Shown here: positions 21,863-33,336 of the stretch, one piece after another
How positions within the stretch are numbered: position 1 is the first letter of the stretch
How the letters are laid out: every line of letters starts with the position of its first letter
Source of the DNA: Mactromeris polynyma
Lineage: Eukaryota > Mollusca > Bivalvia > Venerida > Mactridae
NCBI GenBank assembly: GCA_032209605.1
Contig: JASFXZ010000056.1
Location: 1,178,001-1,242,000 of the forward strand
Direction of reading: 5' to 3'
Length of the DNA: 64,000 bases
Translations under genes and position numbers: made by a program
Notes under the pieces: generated by a model
Told to the model about the DNA's origin: nothing
Databases searched by the model: none
What the model saw: the letters and a program-made list of their open reading frames with translations, nothing else

Positions 21863-23106
21863 GTATCAAAAGACAGAGTTTGATCTAGAATAACACCTAG
21901 GTATTTAACAGAAGACGTAGACTTAATAGTTGAATCATTGCATTTGTCTTTAGTTTGTGTTTTGAACCAAATGAAATAGGTTCAGTTTTACCTAGATGTA
22001 GGGACAATTTATTGTCAATCAGTCATTGATTAACAAGAGTAAGGTCTTCTGATAACAATTTCTCAACATGAGACTTATCTTTACCTGAAACAATAATAGC
22101 CGAGTCATCAGCATAAAGCAGAAGTTTATTTTTGACTATGGCTGGCATGTCATTGACATATATTAAAAATAAAAGCGGTCCAAGTATAGACCCTTGTGGT
22201 ACACCACATGTAATAGACGCACTTGTAGAATGTGTCCCAGACACATCTACAAGCTGTTGTCTGTCTGAAAGATATGATTTAAACCATCGCAAAATATCAT
22301 TACCAAGACCTGAGGCTTGAAGTTTTAAATGTAAAATGAAGTGATCCACAGTGTCAAACGCCTTCAGTAAATCTAAAAGAATCATGCCAACAAAGTTACC
22401 TTTGTCCATTTCCAGTCTAATATAATCAGTTAAATGGATTAAACATGTATCGGTTGAAAAACCACTCCTAAATCCAGACTGAAAATCATAAAATAGTCCA
22501 TTATCTTTAAAATGCGATTCGATCTGGTCATAGGCAACTCGTTCGAAATTTTTTGACAAAATGCTTAAAATAGAAACAGGCCGGTAATTACCAGCAGAAG
22601 TCTTATCATTTTTCGTATAAAGGGGAAGAACTCTAGCAGTTTTAAAATCATCAGGCACAGTTCCTTGTACTAAGGATAGATTAATTATATGAGTAAGATG
22701 ACTAGCAATAATGGGAGCACCATCTTTTAAAAAACGAGATGGAATATTATCTAATCATGTAGCTTTATGAGCACTCAACTTAGTTAAATATTTAAGAACT
22801 TTGTTTTCTGAGACTACAGAAAAGGAATAATTATTTGTAAGGACACCTTTTTCAGCATAAAACTTGTCAACAAATTGTTTACCAAATTTATGAACACATG
22901 GAGGAAGCTTGTCCACAAGTTTGGATGCAACTGTTGTATAAAAAGAGTTAAAAGTTTCAGCTATAGATTTCTTATCAAAACAAATATTATCATCAATCTT
23001 TAGACAAATGTTTGCATGAGCGGAAGATACCCCTTTCTTTGATGGTAAACTAAGATCTTTAAGAGTTTTCCATAAAGATTTAGAATCAGTTTTATTTTGT
23101 TCAAGC
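21863..23106 (-). mobile_element. Degenerate non-LTR retrotransposon reverse transcriptase (CR1/jockey-like)
   Basis: The longest intact part, 22023-22658, encodes RT motifs in order: NYRPVSILS, FQSGFRSGFSTDTCL, MILLDLLKAFDTVDH, ITCGVPQGSILGPLLF and the catalytic LLYADDSA. Homology continues upstream on the minus strand to about 23106 (SLWKTLKDL, SSAHKAT, LDNIPSRFLKDGAP), broken by a TGA at 22755-22757 where Gly is expected. Downstream it continues with another TGA (NQ*LIDNKLSLHLGKTEP) and a frameshift before SVKYLGVILDQTLSF. The endonuclease and C-terminus are missing. It starts exactly where the left arm's homology ends. Confidence 0.85.
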
Positions 23107-24540
23107 TAGATTTAAGGACACTCAGTGGTTAGCAAGAAAACGATCCCGTAAGTAAAGGCTTCTTCAGTAGCTAAATTTAACTTTTACGACAGTGTGATAC
23201 AACTTAAAAGTCATACTACATGAGTAAGATTTTCTTGAAGTCCTTTTTCGCACTGATACCCAACTTACCTTGCATTCGGTTCTGAGCTGATACCATTAAA
23301 ACGACAATTCATATTCCTATCTCATCTCAGATGGCTATAAACTACCTAAATGGCATTTCATGTTACTAAAAAGATCTTCTAAACCGAAAGTAGTTCATTT
23401 TAGTCATCAAAACGAATTAAGGAGTTTGACAGATCGGAGAGGATTTTCTAATGTATTGTTTTAATAATGTACACGGAATGCCATTTAGTTGCATTACATC
23501 AAACCCTTCTTCATATGTGTTCTTTTGTCAGAAATTATCACATTCAACAATTTATGTCTGGATCTCATCACTGCGACTGAAATGCCTCAGAAAAGAGTCA
23601 GGAGTTAAATGTGAAATGTTTCACATATTTCATCAAATCCAGTGACAATAATGTCATTCCTTTCCAAACATGTAAAACAAAATGTATACCCACATTAATT
23701 GTATACAATATGTAATGTCGATTTAAGAACTATAATTTTAAATTTATGAATCGGACGAAAATTATTCAGTCAGATATTCAGTTATATATGACTCGGCGGT
23801 ACATACAACAAACAACTTATTCTGCTAGCCTAAATATAAGTACAAATATATTGCATCAGAATGTATAATGTGCAAACATCAAGTCAACGATATTCACAGA
23901 CATATTCTAGCAGGCTGTCCCAACACGCGTCGGTATAAACAACGTTTCTTTTGAAAATAGTTCTGAAATATAATGCAAACTTTTCACAATTCCTTCAATA
24001 CTCGAGCAATAAATATTTCCTATGCAGCGTACTCTCAGTTGAAGTACTTATCGTGTCTGGAATTGACACAATTCTTCACAAACGTTACATCCAAAGAAGT
24101 TGTTAATACATACATAACATTACAATGATATGCTGTAGCTATCAATAACCTGTAATATTACATATTAAAACATACACTGTGTTATTTTGTTATTGTTATA
24201 CATGTAATTGAGTTTCGTTTTCTACAAGTCTGTTACGTATCAAGGAATCCTTCAGGAGAAGGAAGTCCATCAAATTTGCATCTCAATATTCACTGGAAAT
24301 ATTTGCCTGGCAACGAGAATCTAGAGGAGTCAAAATATGTCATTCTAGATTATATTCATCACTTTTTACCGAACGCTTAGATTATGATTACATTTACAAG
24401 TTACAAACGCAATACACCGGTGACTGTCTTTCTGAGATGCTCAAATCCTCTTGCATTCTGCCTCTCTTATGTGCAATAATGTTTACCACTCAATTTGTTG
24501 AATAAAAGACGATTGTAATATCTTTGAATTGAAGAATACA
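23107..24540. other. Unassigned sequence
   Basis: Degenerate continuation of the retroelement may reach about 23170 (a 'YLRDRFLANH' remnant on minus). Beyond this I see no gene or repeat; the 64-codon frame at 23451 is unsupported. Confidence 0.35.
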
Positions 24541-24985
24541 TAACTAAAGGGATCGCCACATACAAAAGACAGTGCCTCCCCACGCAGACCTCCGGGAAAA
24601 AACAACCATCCACAAAACATAAGGCACTTAAGGAGGTCAAAGGGTACACATGTTAAGGAACAGAGATGCATGGAATGGCCCGGCAGACGACAAGGATTAA
24701 CTTGGAGAATCAAAGTGGACAGTGAAGGAAGGGGAAGGGGGATTAATGGATGAAAAATATCACAGGAAAAGTCAAGACAACTGGCCGCAATAGGCCAAAA
24801 CTGGGCAGGAAACAACCTGAACACTATGTAAAGTGACAAAATAGCACAGGGGAAAGGGAAAAACGAAACACATTCAAAACACAAACAGAAACAACAACCA
24901 TATAGCGAATTACAGCATTGGAACTGTCAGCAAAAAACACTCGGGGGTTAAATCGATTTAACAGCTAGCTAACCTCACACTTAAT
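24541..24985 (-). repeat. Dispersed repeat family A, inverted copy
   Basis: On the minus strand it begins with 'GTGAGGTTAGCTAGCTGTTA' (near 24978) and ends near 24541 at a 'GGCGATCCC' variant of the usual 'GCGTTCCCTGTAG'. The 133- and 60-codon minus frames are repeat shadows. Confidence 0.75.
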
Positions 24986-25621
24986 CGCTATATGGTCATT
25001 GATTTCCAATATATATACATAAATTGACTAAGTAGGCAGTAACTAATCATTCAAATCAACCAACCATCACGCACATAACAACAGACACTGTAACTAATCC
25101 AGCACGAAGGAACAAGCAGCCTCAGTCTGACCTTGGTCCCAGTAATTAAACTAGTAACATAAGAATGTGAAATAACCCTAACATTTCAAATTAATAAAGC
25201 AATTTAAAGTAAGGTCAACTGGATAATGTAGTTAATAATAAAACAATTCTTAGATATTAGAAATAGGGAATATTAAACTAAAAGAAATATGTATATTAAG
25301 AAGACTAAAACGAAAACACAAAATACGACTGTACCCAATGAATATTAAGATGTGTTATAAAACCGTATTGTAGAGAGAAATATTTTCTTGGTAGTGTATA
25401 ATAAATATCTATGACGTCATAAAATTTTAATAACGTCATCAAAGAGAGAGAATACGCAGCTACAGGGAACGCCACATACACAATACAGTGCCTTATAAAA
25501 CTGATAAATATACGAGAGAAAAATTAAGTATTTACAGAGAACACCTCAAAACATAAAGAAACAAGGACAACACCAACGTAAATCCGAAAAAAATATATAT
25601 TAGACGACACAACACAATCTC
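24986..25621. other. Unassigned, with a family A scrap
   Basis: A ~50-bp family A scrap ('GCTACAGGGAACGCCACATA') lies near 25458. Otherwise AT-rich without features. Confidence 0.4.
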
Positions 25622-26460
25622 ACATGGGCTGGTCGATAGTTTTAGAAAATCTATCAAGTATTGATTTACTTAAAATCTTATCTGCAGTTGATCTTATTAT
25701 GTCAGGATTATAACCCTTCCTTTTGAACTAGTTAATTAATTTCACAAATAACTGATCAAAGTAACAACTGTTATGCATTTTGCGAATTTTATATAACAGA
25801 TCTCCATAAAATTTGGGTTTAATAATTCCTGTCTCTAACATAGATTTGACAATAGTGCCATATTTTAAATTAATATCAGTATATTTATGGCAACACTTAC
25901 GGAACGTCTTACATGATTTATGATTACGATAGCCTTGTTTTAGCAGTTTACATGTTAGTAAAATGTTACACTATTTAAAGTCCTCTAGATTTGTATTAGT
26001 TCTCAGAAATCTTACAAGTTGAGTTAAATATGTGCCATATGTTGTGTTCCTCGGTATATCACTAATGAGCCAGGGGAAGTTTATAATCTCAAAGTCATAA
26101 TCATCTCGTTTATCATATATTTTAGCAGTAATAATACCATTTTCTATAGAAATGTCCAAGACAAGAAACGAGGCATGTGTATCCAAGGTGTTAGCTTTCG
26201 ATAGGTGTAGTTCTGTTGGATATATAATATATATCATGGTTGGGAAAAACTCATTATCAATAGGGATAACAACTTTCTGTTGGTACATTGAGTTATCAAA
26301 TTGAATAAAGATATTATTCGGTAACAAATTAAGAGCTTCACAGACGTCCTCAAATGTCCACATGGTAAAGTTATTATAATTATTAGAAGTAAAAAAAGCC
26401 CTTTCATCATTGCAGGCCAAATATACATGTTGATTGCTACCAAATGTTTTTTCAATTAAA
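25622..26460 (-). mobile_element. Penelope-like reverse transcriptase relic lacking its catalytic box
   Basis: The 149-codon frame (25971-26420) reads FEDVCEALNLLPNNIFIQFD, QQKVVIPIDNEF, then jumps to IYPTELHLSKANTL, SFLVLDISIENG, IYDKRDDYDFEIINFPW and YGTYLTQLVRFLR. This order is that of a metazoan retroelement RT family I associate with Penelope-like elements. The part between the GIPMG-like motif and 'IYPTEL', which should hold the YxDD active site, is deleted. Homology continues past a TAG at 25971-25973 (LLKQGYRNHKSCKTFRK ... FYGDLLYKIRKMH) and past another TAG to about 25622. It is inactive; the family name is from memory. Confidence 0.7.
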
Positions 26461-27034
26461 TAAGTGAGTTTGGTTTTAAGGTAAGACCACTCTAATACTC
26501 AGCCTCAAGAATATTAACTAAACTGTTTCCGTGAGTTTCTGGATCACATAAGACAACTTAATGCAAACTATAACAAAGTTTTACAGTGCCGTTTTAACGA
26601 CGTGTACATGCCCATTTAACCATAAACATTCATTATGTTGTTATTTTACATTTTACTTTCACTTTGCATGTAACGTCTTAACGGGCCCTATGTAATGTGA
26701 TGAAGCATTTTCGAATAGTTTCCAATCCGCGAATTATATCATTAATTGACGTAGAAACAGTTAAATGTACTGTAGAATTCCGTTTTGTACTAACACACTA
26801 ATGAATATTACATTTAAACGCTTAAAATTCGATACAATGTTCATCGTGTTATCTTTCCTACACATTGTCCACAACATGTTAGCAAAGTAATATTATAATA
26901 TATTATTTTGCTAACATGAAATCGACATGGACGAACTAATTTTCGCACGTGTCATTTGTCACGCTTAAAACGATGCCGGGTTCCAGAATCGTTTTTTTTT
27001 TCACTTGCCAACATTTCGTCAAATTTCGATTCAT
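26461..27034. other. Unassigned, containing an AT-rich foldback
   Basis: Near 26876-26919 CATGTTAGCAAA and TTTGCTAACATG form an inverted repeat round an AT core. Nothing else is recognised. Confidence 0.45.
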
Positions 27035-27455
27035 ATTTTGACTATATTAATTAACCGGATATGTTGCGCAGCCATTACGCCGAATCTCCGTAAAATTTGC
27101 ACTGGATTGAAACAAATGCGCATCTTTATACAATTAGCACACTTCATTGGGACATTTTGACCTTATCCGGCGTAGAAAGCATCAATTGAGCGATTGGAAT
27201 TGTATTTTCCCTGCTGGTCGTGTTTGATAGTTCAAAATTAGTGGAAAAAAAGCGACACAGAATCGTGTCGGCTACTTGACATTGATAGGAAGCCGATAAA
27301 ACCCTACATAACCGGAAAATGTCAAAAAGTGAAATAAGATGTGTTGGGTCTTATTTATAGGACTAAGGTAGGTACGTGCAATTTGATTCATTTACGATAA
27401 CATATTGACGATAATTTAAAATAGACTAACTTCAATACCGTCGACTATCGCTAAA
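27035..27455 (+). repeat. Dispersed repeat family B, copy 2
   Basis: Matches 5822-6233 over about 400 bp with small indels. It abuts the 3' end of the esterase coding fragment on the opposite strand. Confidence 0.75.
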
Positions 27456-27456
27456 C

Positions 27457-28081
27457 CTTTCCAGGATCGCCTCCAAAATGTTCCACATTCCTCTGAACCC
27501 ACCGCAGAGCCTCAATCATATCCATTAAGTTACCGTAAGTGTTTGTTGGTGGTACGTCTTTCAGCAATTTCAGTGCCATGAAGCCAAATGCCTGAAGTCT
27601 GTTATTAATGCCTACAAACACAACATTTAATTTGTTTGCATGTTCTTCGCTCGGTCCGAAACTATCATCACCGCAATTTCCCTTTGTTAAACTACCGCCG
27701 TGTATCCAAAACATTACCGGCAACTTTGCTGATGAATTAAGCGTTGGGGTAAACACATTAAGAAATAGACACTCTTCATGTCCTATGACGTGAGACTTGT
27801 TAATCTTGTCTCGTTGAACTGGTTGCCATACCGATTCGCTGTGGTTCAAATTTGACATAGGCAATGGTGGCCGCCATCTTATTTCTCTTACAGGGGGGCT
27901 TGCAATGTGGTATCTCGCGAAACGAGAATGCACCGCCATTCGGAGAGACAGATCATCGTACCTGACCACAGTCTGTATCTAGCAATGGATCATTTTGGAC
28001 GGTAGGTACATGTGTTTCCAGAAACCCATTGGCAGTACCGCTGTAAATTAAAATCGTAAACACCGTTAACATTCCAACCAT
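27457..28081 (-). pseudogene. Carboxylesterase/cholinesterase-like N-terminal fragment, frameshifted
   Basis: The minus strand encodes the N-terminal third of an alpha/beta-hydrolase of the type-B carboxylesterase family. From the ATG at 28081 it has a signal peptide (MVGMLTVFTILIYSGTANG) and a 'DTDCGQVR' strand typical of 'GxVRG'. Then the frame shifts by one, and 'ARYHIASPPVREIRWRPP', 'GHEECLFLNVFTP', the oxyanion-hole strand 'PVMFWIHGG' and 'ALRWVQRNVEHFGGDPGK' follow. The expected nucleophile GESAG and the rest of the fold are absent. The coding sequence ends in 'AAG GTTTAG', next to a family B repeat, at a point where many esterase genes have an intron. The frameshift at about 27970 suggests a pseudogene, but an assembly error or a small intron there cannot be ruled out. 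Confidence 0.7.
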
Positions 28082-29165
28082 GTTCGATAAAATTATTTTC
28101 TCATTATTGGCTCTGCCGAATACCGCCGAGTAGTTACGATTGATGCAGTCTCATACGCAGTGATCTCCCCTTACAGGTCTCGGAGTAGTACATGTATAGC
28201 GTAATTGAATGACATTTAGGCATTTTTTATGTTGTACTACAAATGTTAACCTTCAGATTGCAACAATTTTGCAAACTTCAAGTTGCGCCTACCATCTTTT
28301 TTAAAGATACTTCTTGTTTATATCACCTCGCAGTCTTAGGAGAATACATCGCATGATATGTTGACTTGGTCGTTTTAAGGGTCATGCACACAGTTTGTTA
28401 TGAATGTTCATCATTTTTGTGAATCTATCGTATTTTGGCTTCCAAATGTAAACAAATTGATGTAACATGGTCAGAGAAAAGCAGTCCTCGAGACGTTCAA
28501 ACCCATGGTGTAGATGTATTACGTGTTGTAAGGCTATCGCATTGTAGATATAATAGTTATAAGTTATAATTTACTAAGGCTAGCCCCTAGCTTCGTGTAC
28601 ATGTACTCATAAGCTTGTATGTAGCTCTTGGAGATAACCGCAATAAATTATAGCAAAATCACTTTTAACTTAAGTTATTATTTACTAAGGCTATCCCCAA
28701 GCTTCGTGTACATGTACTCATAAGCTACCATATTGTACAAGGTTTAATTGTATTATATAAGGAGTGTCCCCCCATAATATACATATACAGGTACATTTGC
28801 CAATCCCTGTACGATCTTGCCATCTCATATATTTGCAGGATACAATTTCTGTTTGATTTGTCATTTTAAATATAGACGCTTAATTTCGTCTTTAGTAATT
28901 CGTAAATGAATATATAAACACATTTGTATTTAAATAGTAACAGCGGTGGTTCCCGGTTGGTCATTTTATGCTGTATAGTATATCATCTCCCTTTTACATG
29001 CGTATAGCCTATATAATGTTCTATTTGGTTCATGCAGTTTTGTCATAAAATACGTTCATTAATGATATCAATCAATGGTATCGTTACGTAATATAAATTG
29101 CGTTCGCATAAGTTGAATTTAACGATTTAACTTTACTTCGAGGCACAATAATTACAATTTAAAAA
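28082..29165. other. Unassigned, with a short tandem duplication
   Basis: About 28565-28730 holds two copies of 'ATTTACTAAGGCTA-CCCC', 'GCTTCGTGTACATGTACTCA', spaced about 115 bp. No promoter for the esterase fragment can be defended. Confidence 0.45.
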
Positions 29166-29169
29166 TGCT

Positions 29170-29510
29170 TAATAATCTGCCATAAAACTTGCTAATCTCC
29201 ATGGTAATCTGCTGATCTCCATGAAAACTTGTCTTATCTCCATGGTAACTTGCTAATATCCATAATTTGCTGCTGATCTTTATGATATATTGCTGCTGAT
29301 CTCCATGATAAATTGCTGATGTCCATGGTAACTCGCTGATATCAATGGTAACTCTCTGTTATCCATGGTAACTCACTGATATCCATGGTAACTCGCTGAT
29401 CTCCATGGTAACTAACATATTTCCATGGTAACTCACTAAAATACATGGTAACTCACTGAACTCCTTTGTAACTCGCTGATTTCTATGGTAAGTCGCTGAT
29501 CATCATATTA
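29170..29510. repeat. ~20-bp degenerate minisatellite
   Basis: About 17 imperfect units of 'ATCTCCATGGTAACTCGCTG', the middle ones best preserved. Confidence 0.8.
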
Positions 29511-29662
29511 ATGTTAAAAATATAATATTTCCATTGCAGCAAAGCAAAAGCATGCTTTAGAAATGCCTTCCATCAATGTTTATGTTGATTACTTGAACTT
29601 CAATCTTGTTACTCAGTCAGTCTGACAATAACTTAGTAACTACTGTAGTTGATGTTATAATA

Positions 29663-29774
29663 GTGCAGTAAAACATCACCTAGAGACCACCTCAATATGA
29701 TGACCACCTCAATAAGAAGACCAGTTTTCAAGGATTCCATAGGTGGTCTAATTATTGAGGTTTTACTGTTGTAT
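29663..29774. mobile_element. Short MITE, CAGTAAAACCTCA family
   Basis: Left end GCAGTAAAACATCACC and right end GAGGTTTTACTGTTG are inverted repeats. The inside has 'GACCACCTCAATA' words. The larger relative at 50807-51493 has the same ends. Confidence 0.7.
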
Positions 29775-29804
29775 AACACCAATATTTCCTTATTTTAAGA
29801 TATA

Positions 29805-30590
29805 CAGGGTGTTCAAAAAGTGCGTTCACAAAGTTTAAGTTTTAATATATTATTATTCTTACATGAGAATAATACAGACTTTGCAGGTTAATATCCAGAG
29901 AGTCCATCATTTTTCTTTAAAACACTTTTTAATATGTCTGGCATTGAATGAATGAGTCCACGTATATGTTCGAATAAGATATTAGACCAAGATAAGTGCA
30001 GTCAACGTCGCAATGACGTCATGATTTTATAGGAACAGGATCTTTGTAAATATCCGCATCCATGATTCTCCACAAATTTTCTATTGTATTAATGTGTCAG
30101 GTGAGTTTCCTTACCATTCTTCTTTTGCTATGTTATTTGGAACATTTTCTTGTAACCATTATTGTGTACATTTGGATGTTTGCGGTGGCGCGCCATCTTG
30201 AACAAAATGGTCAAATGTATATCTGTGATGAAGGCTGGCTTTGCCGTTCAAAGCAGACCATTTATTTTCTTTATGAATATAATTCCACAATGAGACATGA
30301 CTCACATTGTTTCCTATCCTTTTTCAATTATTTGAAACGTTTCTTGTATATTTACCACGTTTATACTTTAATTTAATGATCATACAGTTAACCCTGTTGC
30401 AAATGACTATATGACGTCCAGATTGCTACGCATCGTTGAAAGATCAGTTTAACCTTAATATTGCCTTCTACTTTCCCCACAAATATCAGCAACCTCTCTT
30501 TCTAAATAGCCAGCATCAATTAATGTTATATCTTTTACCTCAGCTTCGAATTTGAAAGGTTTTTTCAACTTTTCCCTTCCGTACGTACAG
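29805..30590 (-). mobile_element. Degenerate Tc1/mariner transposase, C-terminal part
   Basis: One end is CAGGGTGTTCAAAAAGTGCG, next to TA. Minus-strand translation in shifting frames gives transposase landmarks: 'QDGAPP', 'WLQENVPNNIAKEEW', 'NSPD', 'INTIENLW', 'RIMDADIYKDP' and 'HSFNAR'. This is the catalytic end of a mariner-like enzyme with many stops. The other terminus is lost where the 36-bp minisatellite begins. The 104-codon plus frame at 30062 is an antisense shadow. Confidence 0.7.
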
Positions 30591-30604
30591 ACGAGATATC
30601 GTTA

Positions 30605-32190
30605 TGTTTAATCAACTACAGTGTTTGTATTGTATGGTTATGTTGTATCAGCTATAGTGTTTGTATTGTATGGTTATGGGGTATTAAATATAGTGTTTGT
30701 AGTGTATGATTATTCTGTATCAACTATAGTGTTTGTATTGTATGGTTATGTTGTATCAGCTATAGTGTTTGTATTGTATGGTTATGTTTAATCAACTACA
30801 GTGTTTGTATTGTATGGTTATGTTGTATCAGCTATAGTGTTTGTATTGTATGGTTATAGGGTACCAACTATAGTGTTTGTATTGTATGGTTTTGTTGTAT
30901 CAGCTATAGTGTTTGTATTGTATGGCTATAGGGTATCAACTATAGTGTTTGTATTGTATGGTTATGTTGTATCAGCTATAGTGTTTGTATTGTATGGTTA
31001 TGTTGTATCAACTACAGTGTTTGTATTGTATGGTTATGTGATATCAACTATAGTGTTTGTATTGTATGGTTATGTTGTATCAGCTATAGTGTTTGTATTG
31101 TATGGTTATGTTGTATCAACTACAGTGTTTGTATTGTATGGTTATGTGATATCAACTATAGTGTTTGTATTGTATGGTTATGTTGTATCAGCTATAGTGT
31201 TTGTATTGTATGGTTATTGGGTATCAACTATAGTGTTTGTATTGTATGGTTATGTTGTATCAGCTAAAGTGTTTGTATTGTATGGTTATAGGGTATCAAC
31301 TACAGTGTTGGTATTTTATGGTTATGTGGTATCAGCTATAGTGTTTGTATTGTATGGTTATAGGGTACCAACTATAGTGTTTGTATTGTATGGTTTTGTT
31401 GTATCAGCTATAGTGTTTGTATTGTATGGCTATAGGGTATCAACTATAGTGTTTGTATTGTATGGTTATGTTGTATCAGCTATAGTGTTTGTATTGTATG
31501 GTTATAGGGTATCAACTACAGTGTTTGTATTGTATGGTTATGTGATATCAACTATAGTGTTTGTATTGTATGGTTATGTTGTATCAGCTATAGTGTTTGT
31601 ATTGTATGGTTATTGGGTATCAACTATAGTGTTTGTATTGTATGGTTATGTTGTATCAGCTAAAGTGTTTGTATTGTATGGTTATAGGGTATCAACTATG
31701 GTGTTTGTATTGTATGGTTATTGGGTATCAACTATAGTGTTTGTATAGTATGGTTATTGGGTATCAACTATAGTGTTTGTATAGTATGGTTATAGGGTAT
31801 CAACTATAGTGTTTGAATTGTATGGTTATGGGGTATCAACTATAGTGTTTGTATTGTATGGTTATAGGGTATCAACTATAGTGTTTGTATTGTATGGTTA
31901 TAGGGTATCAACTATAGTGTTTGAATTGTATGGTTATAGGGTATCAACTATAGTGTTTGTATTGTATGGTTATAGGGTATCAACTATAGTGTTTGTATTG
32001 TATGGTTATGGGGTATCAACTATAGTGATTGTATTATATGATTATGGGGTATCAACTATAGTGTTTGTATTGTATGGTTATGGGGCATCAACTATAGTGA
32101 TTGTATTGTATGGTTATGGGGTATCAACTATAGTGTCTGTATCATATGGTTATGGGGTATCATCTATAACGTTTGTATTGTATGGTTATG
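30605..32190. repeat. 36-bp minisatellite, ~43 units
   Basis: The unit is close to TATAGTGTTTGTATTGTATG plus GTTATGGGGTATCAAC. Higher-order patterns occur: 'GGGTATCAAC' and 'TTGTATCAGC' units alternate in the first half, and near-identical stretches repeat at 30801-31100 and 31320-31560. 36 being a multiple of 3, frames of 315 and 138 codons stay open (VFVLYGYVVSAI repeats) but look like by-products. It ends about 25 bases from the third sulfotransferase. Confidence 0.9.
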
Positions 32191-33336
32191 GCACGAAATT
32201 ACAGGAGTGGGTGACACTATTTTAACTGAGTTCTTCTCGGCGGCTGCTTGCTGTATCCAAATATTTCAAAATCCTGGTTGTATAATTTCTTCAATAGTTT
32301 GTGGGTTAATATCTTTATACGATTGTAGTAAAACTTCCTTTCTTTGTAGTTTACTTTGTGTAGAATTTAACGGATTTTCGTGTATATTATTTAACACAAC
32401 TTCGGTATAATAGGTAACGTTGGCAAGCGAATGGCTTCCATCAAGAGTAAACAAATGTTTAGGGAAGTCTATATGCTTGTCAATAAAACCTTGTACTTGA
32501 AATGAGTGCCATATTCATTCAGCTAACCCTTCATGTCCCAGGCATTGCCTGACATTGGTTTTGGAGTACTGCGCATAAACTGTTTGTATAATTCCTGGCA
32601 GCGTCACTTCCGCTCTATGACCATGCAAGGCGGCCACAATATGTTCGTACTTCGACCCGTTAACGCCTACTTGTCTCAAAGCAAATTCGACATCTTTTGA
32701 AAATCTCTCTTGCTTCACTAAAACAAATGCATTTACTTCACATGGTCGACAGAGAGATATAATAGGTGCCCAGTGTCTATTCAGTGTGCGTTTGCTACCG
32801 CTGCTAACCACCCACTCCAAAAAATATTGGAATGAAATATCAAACGGACACGGGGTACTTATGTCATTCCTTGATTCATTTCTTACCTGATAATTTATGT
32901 TCGACAAGAGTGGTAAGAATAATTTATCAATATAGGCTGAAAATAATCTCGAATAGGGGTCACGTGATACGAGAATAGTACGGGATCTGTCTTTCCTTGT
33001 TCTGTCAAAAGAACTCGTGTACTGCCTCATGGTACCATGTATTTTGCTCCTTCGCTCATTGAAAACCTCTTCATCGTAGTCCACTCCAAACTTAAGAACC
33101 CCAAATGCTTGGGTCCAGAATGTGCTCCCACTTTTTGGTACCTTGCAGTATGCAAAATCGTAGTTATCAGACCGATAATATACGGTGGAATACGACCCAC
33201 GATAGAGCTGGTTCTCGAATAAACTTTTATCCCGACATGCACTGAGAATATTTTGAAAGCGAGACATATGAATGATATGGTATTCATCAGAAGTGCCAGT
33301 TTGGTTCGTATTCGTGTACAAATTGTTTAAAGAGCT

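Noticed and set aside
22132..22320. 62-codon plus frame
   Set aside because: Antisense shadow of the reverse transcriptase.
30801..32225. VFVLYGY-repeat proteins of 315 and 138 codons
   Set aside because: 36-bp minisatellite by-products; no signal, start context or flanking unique coding sequence.
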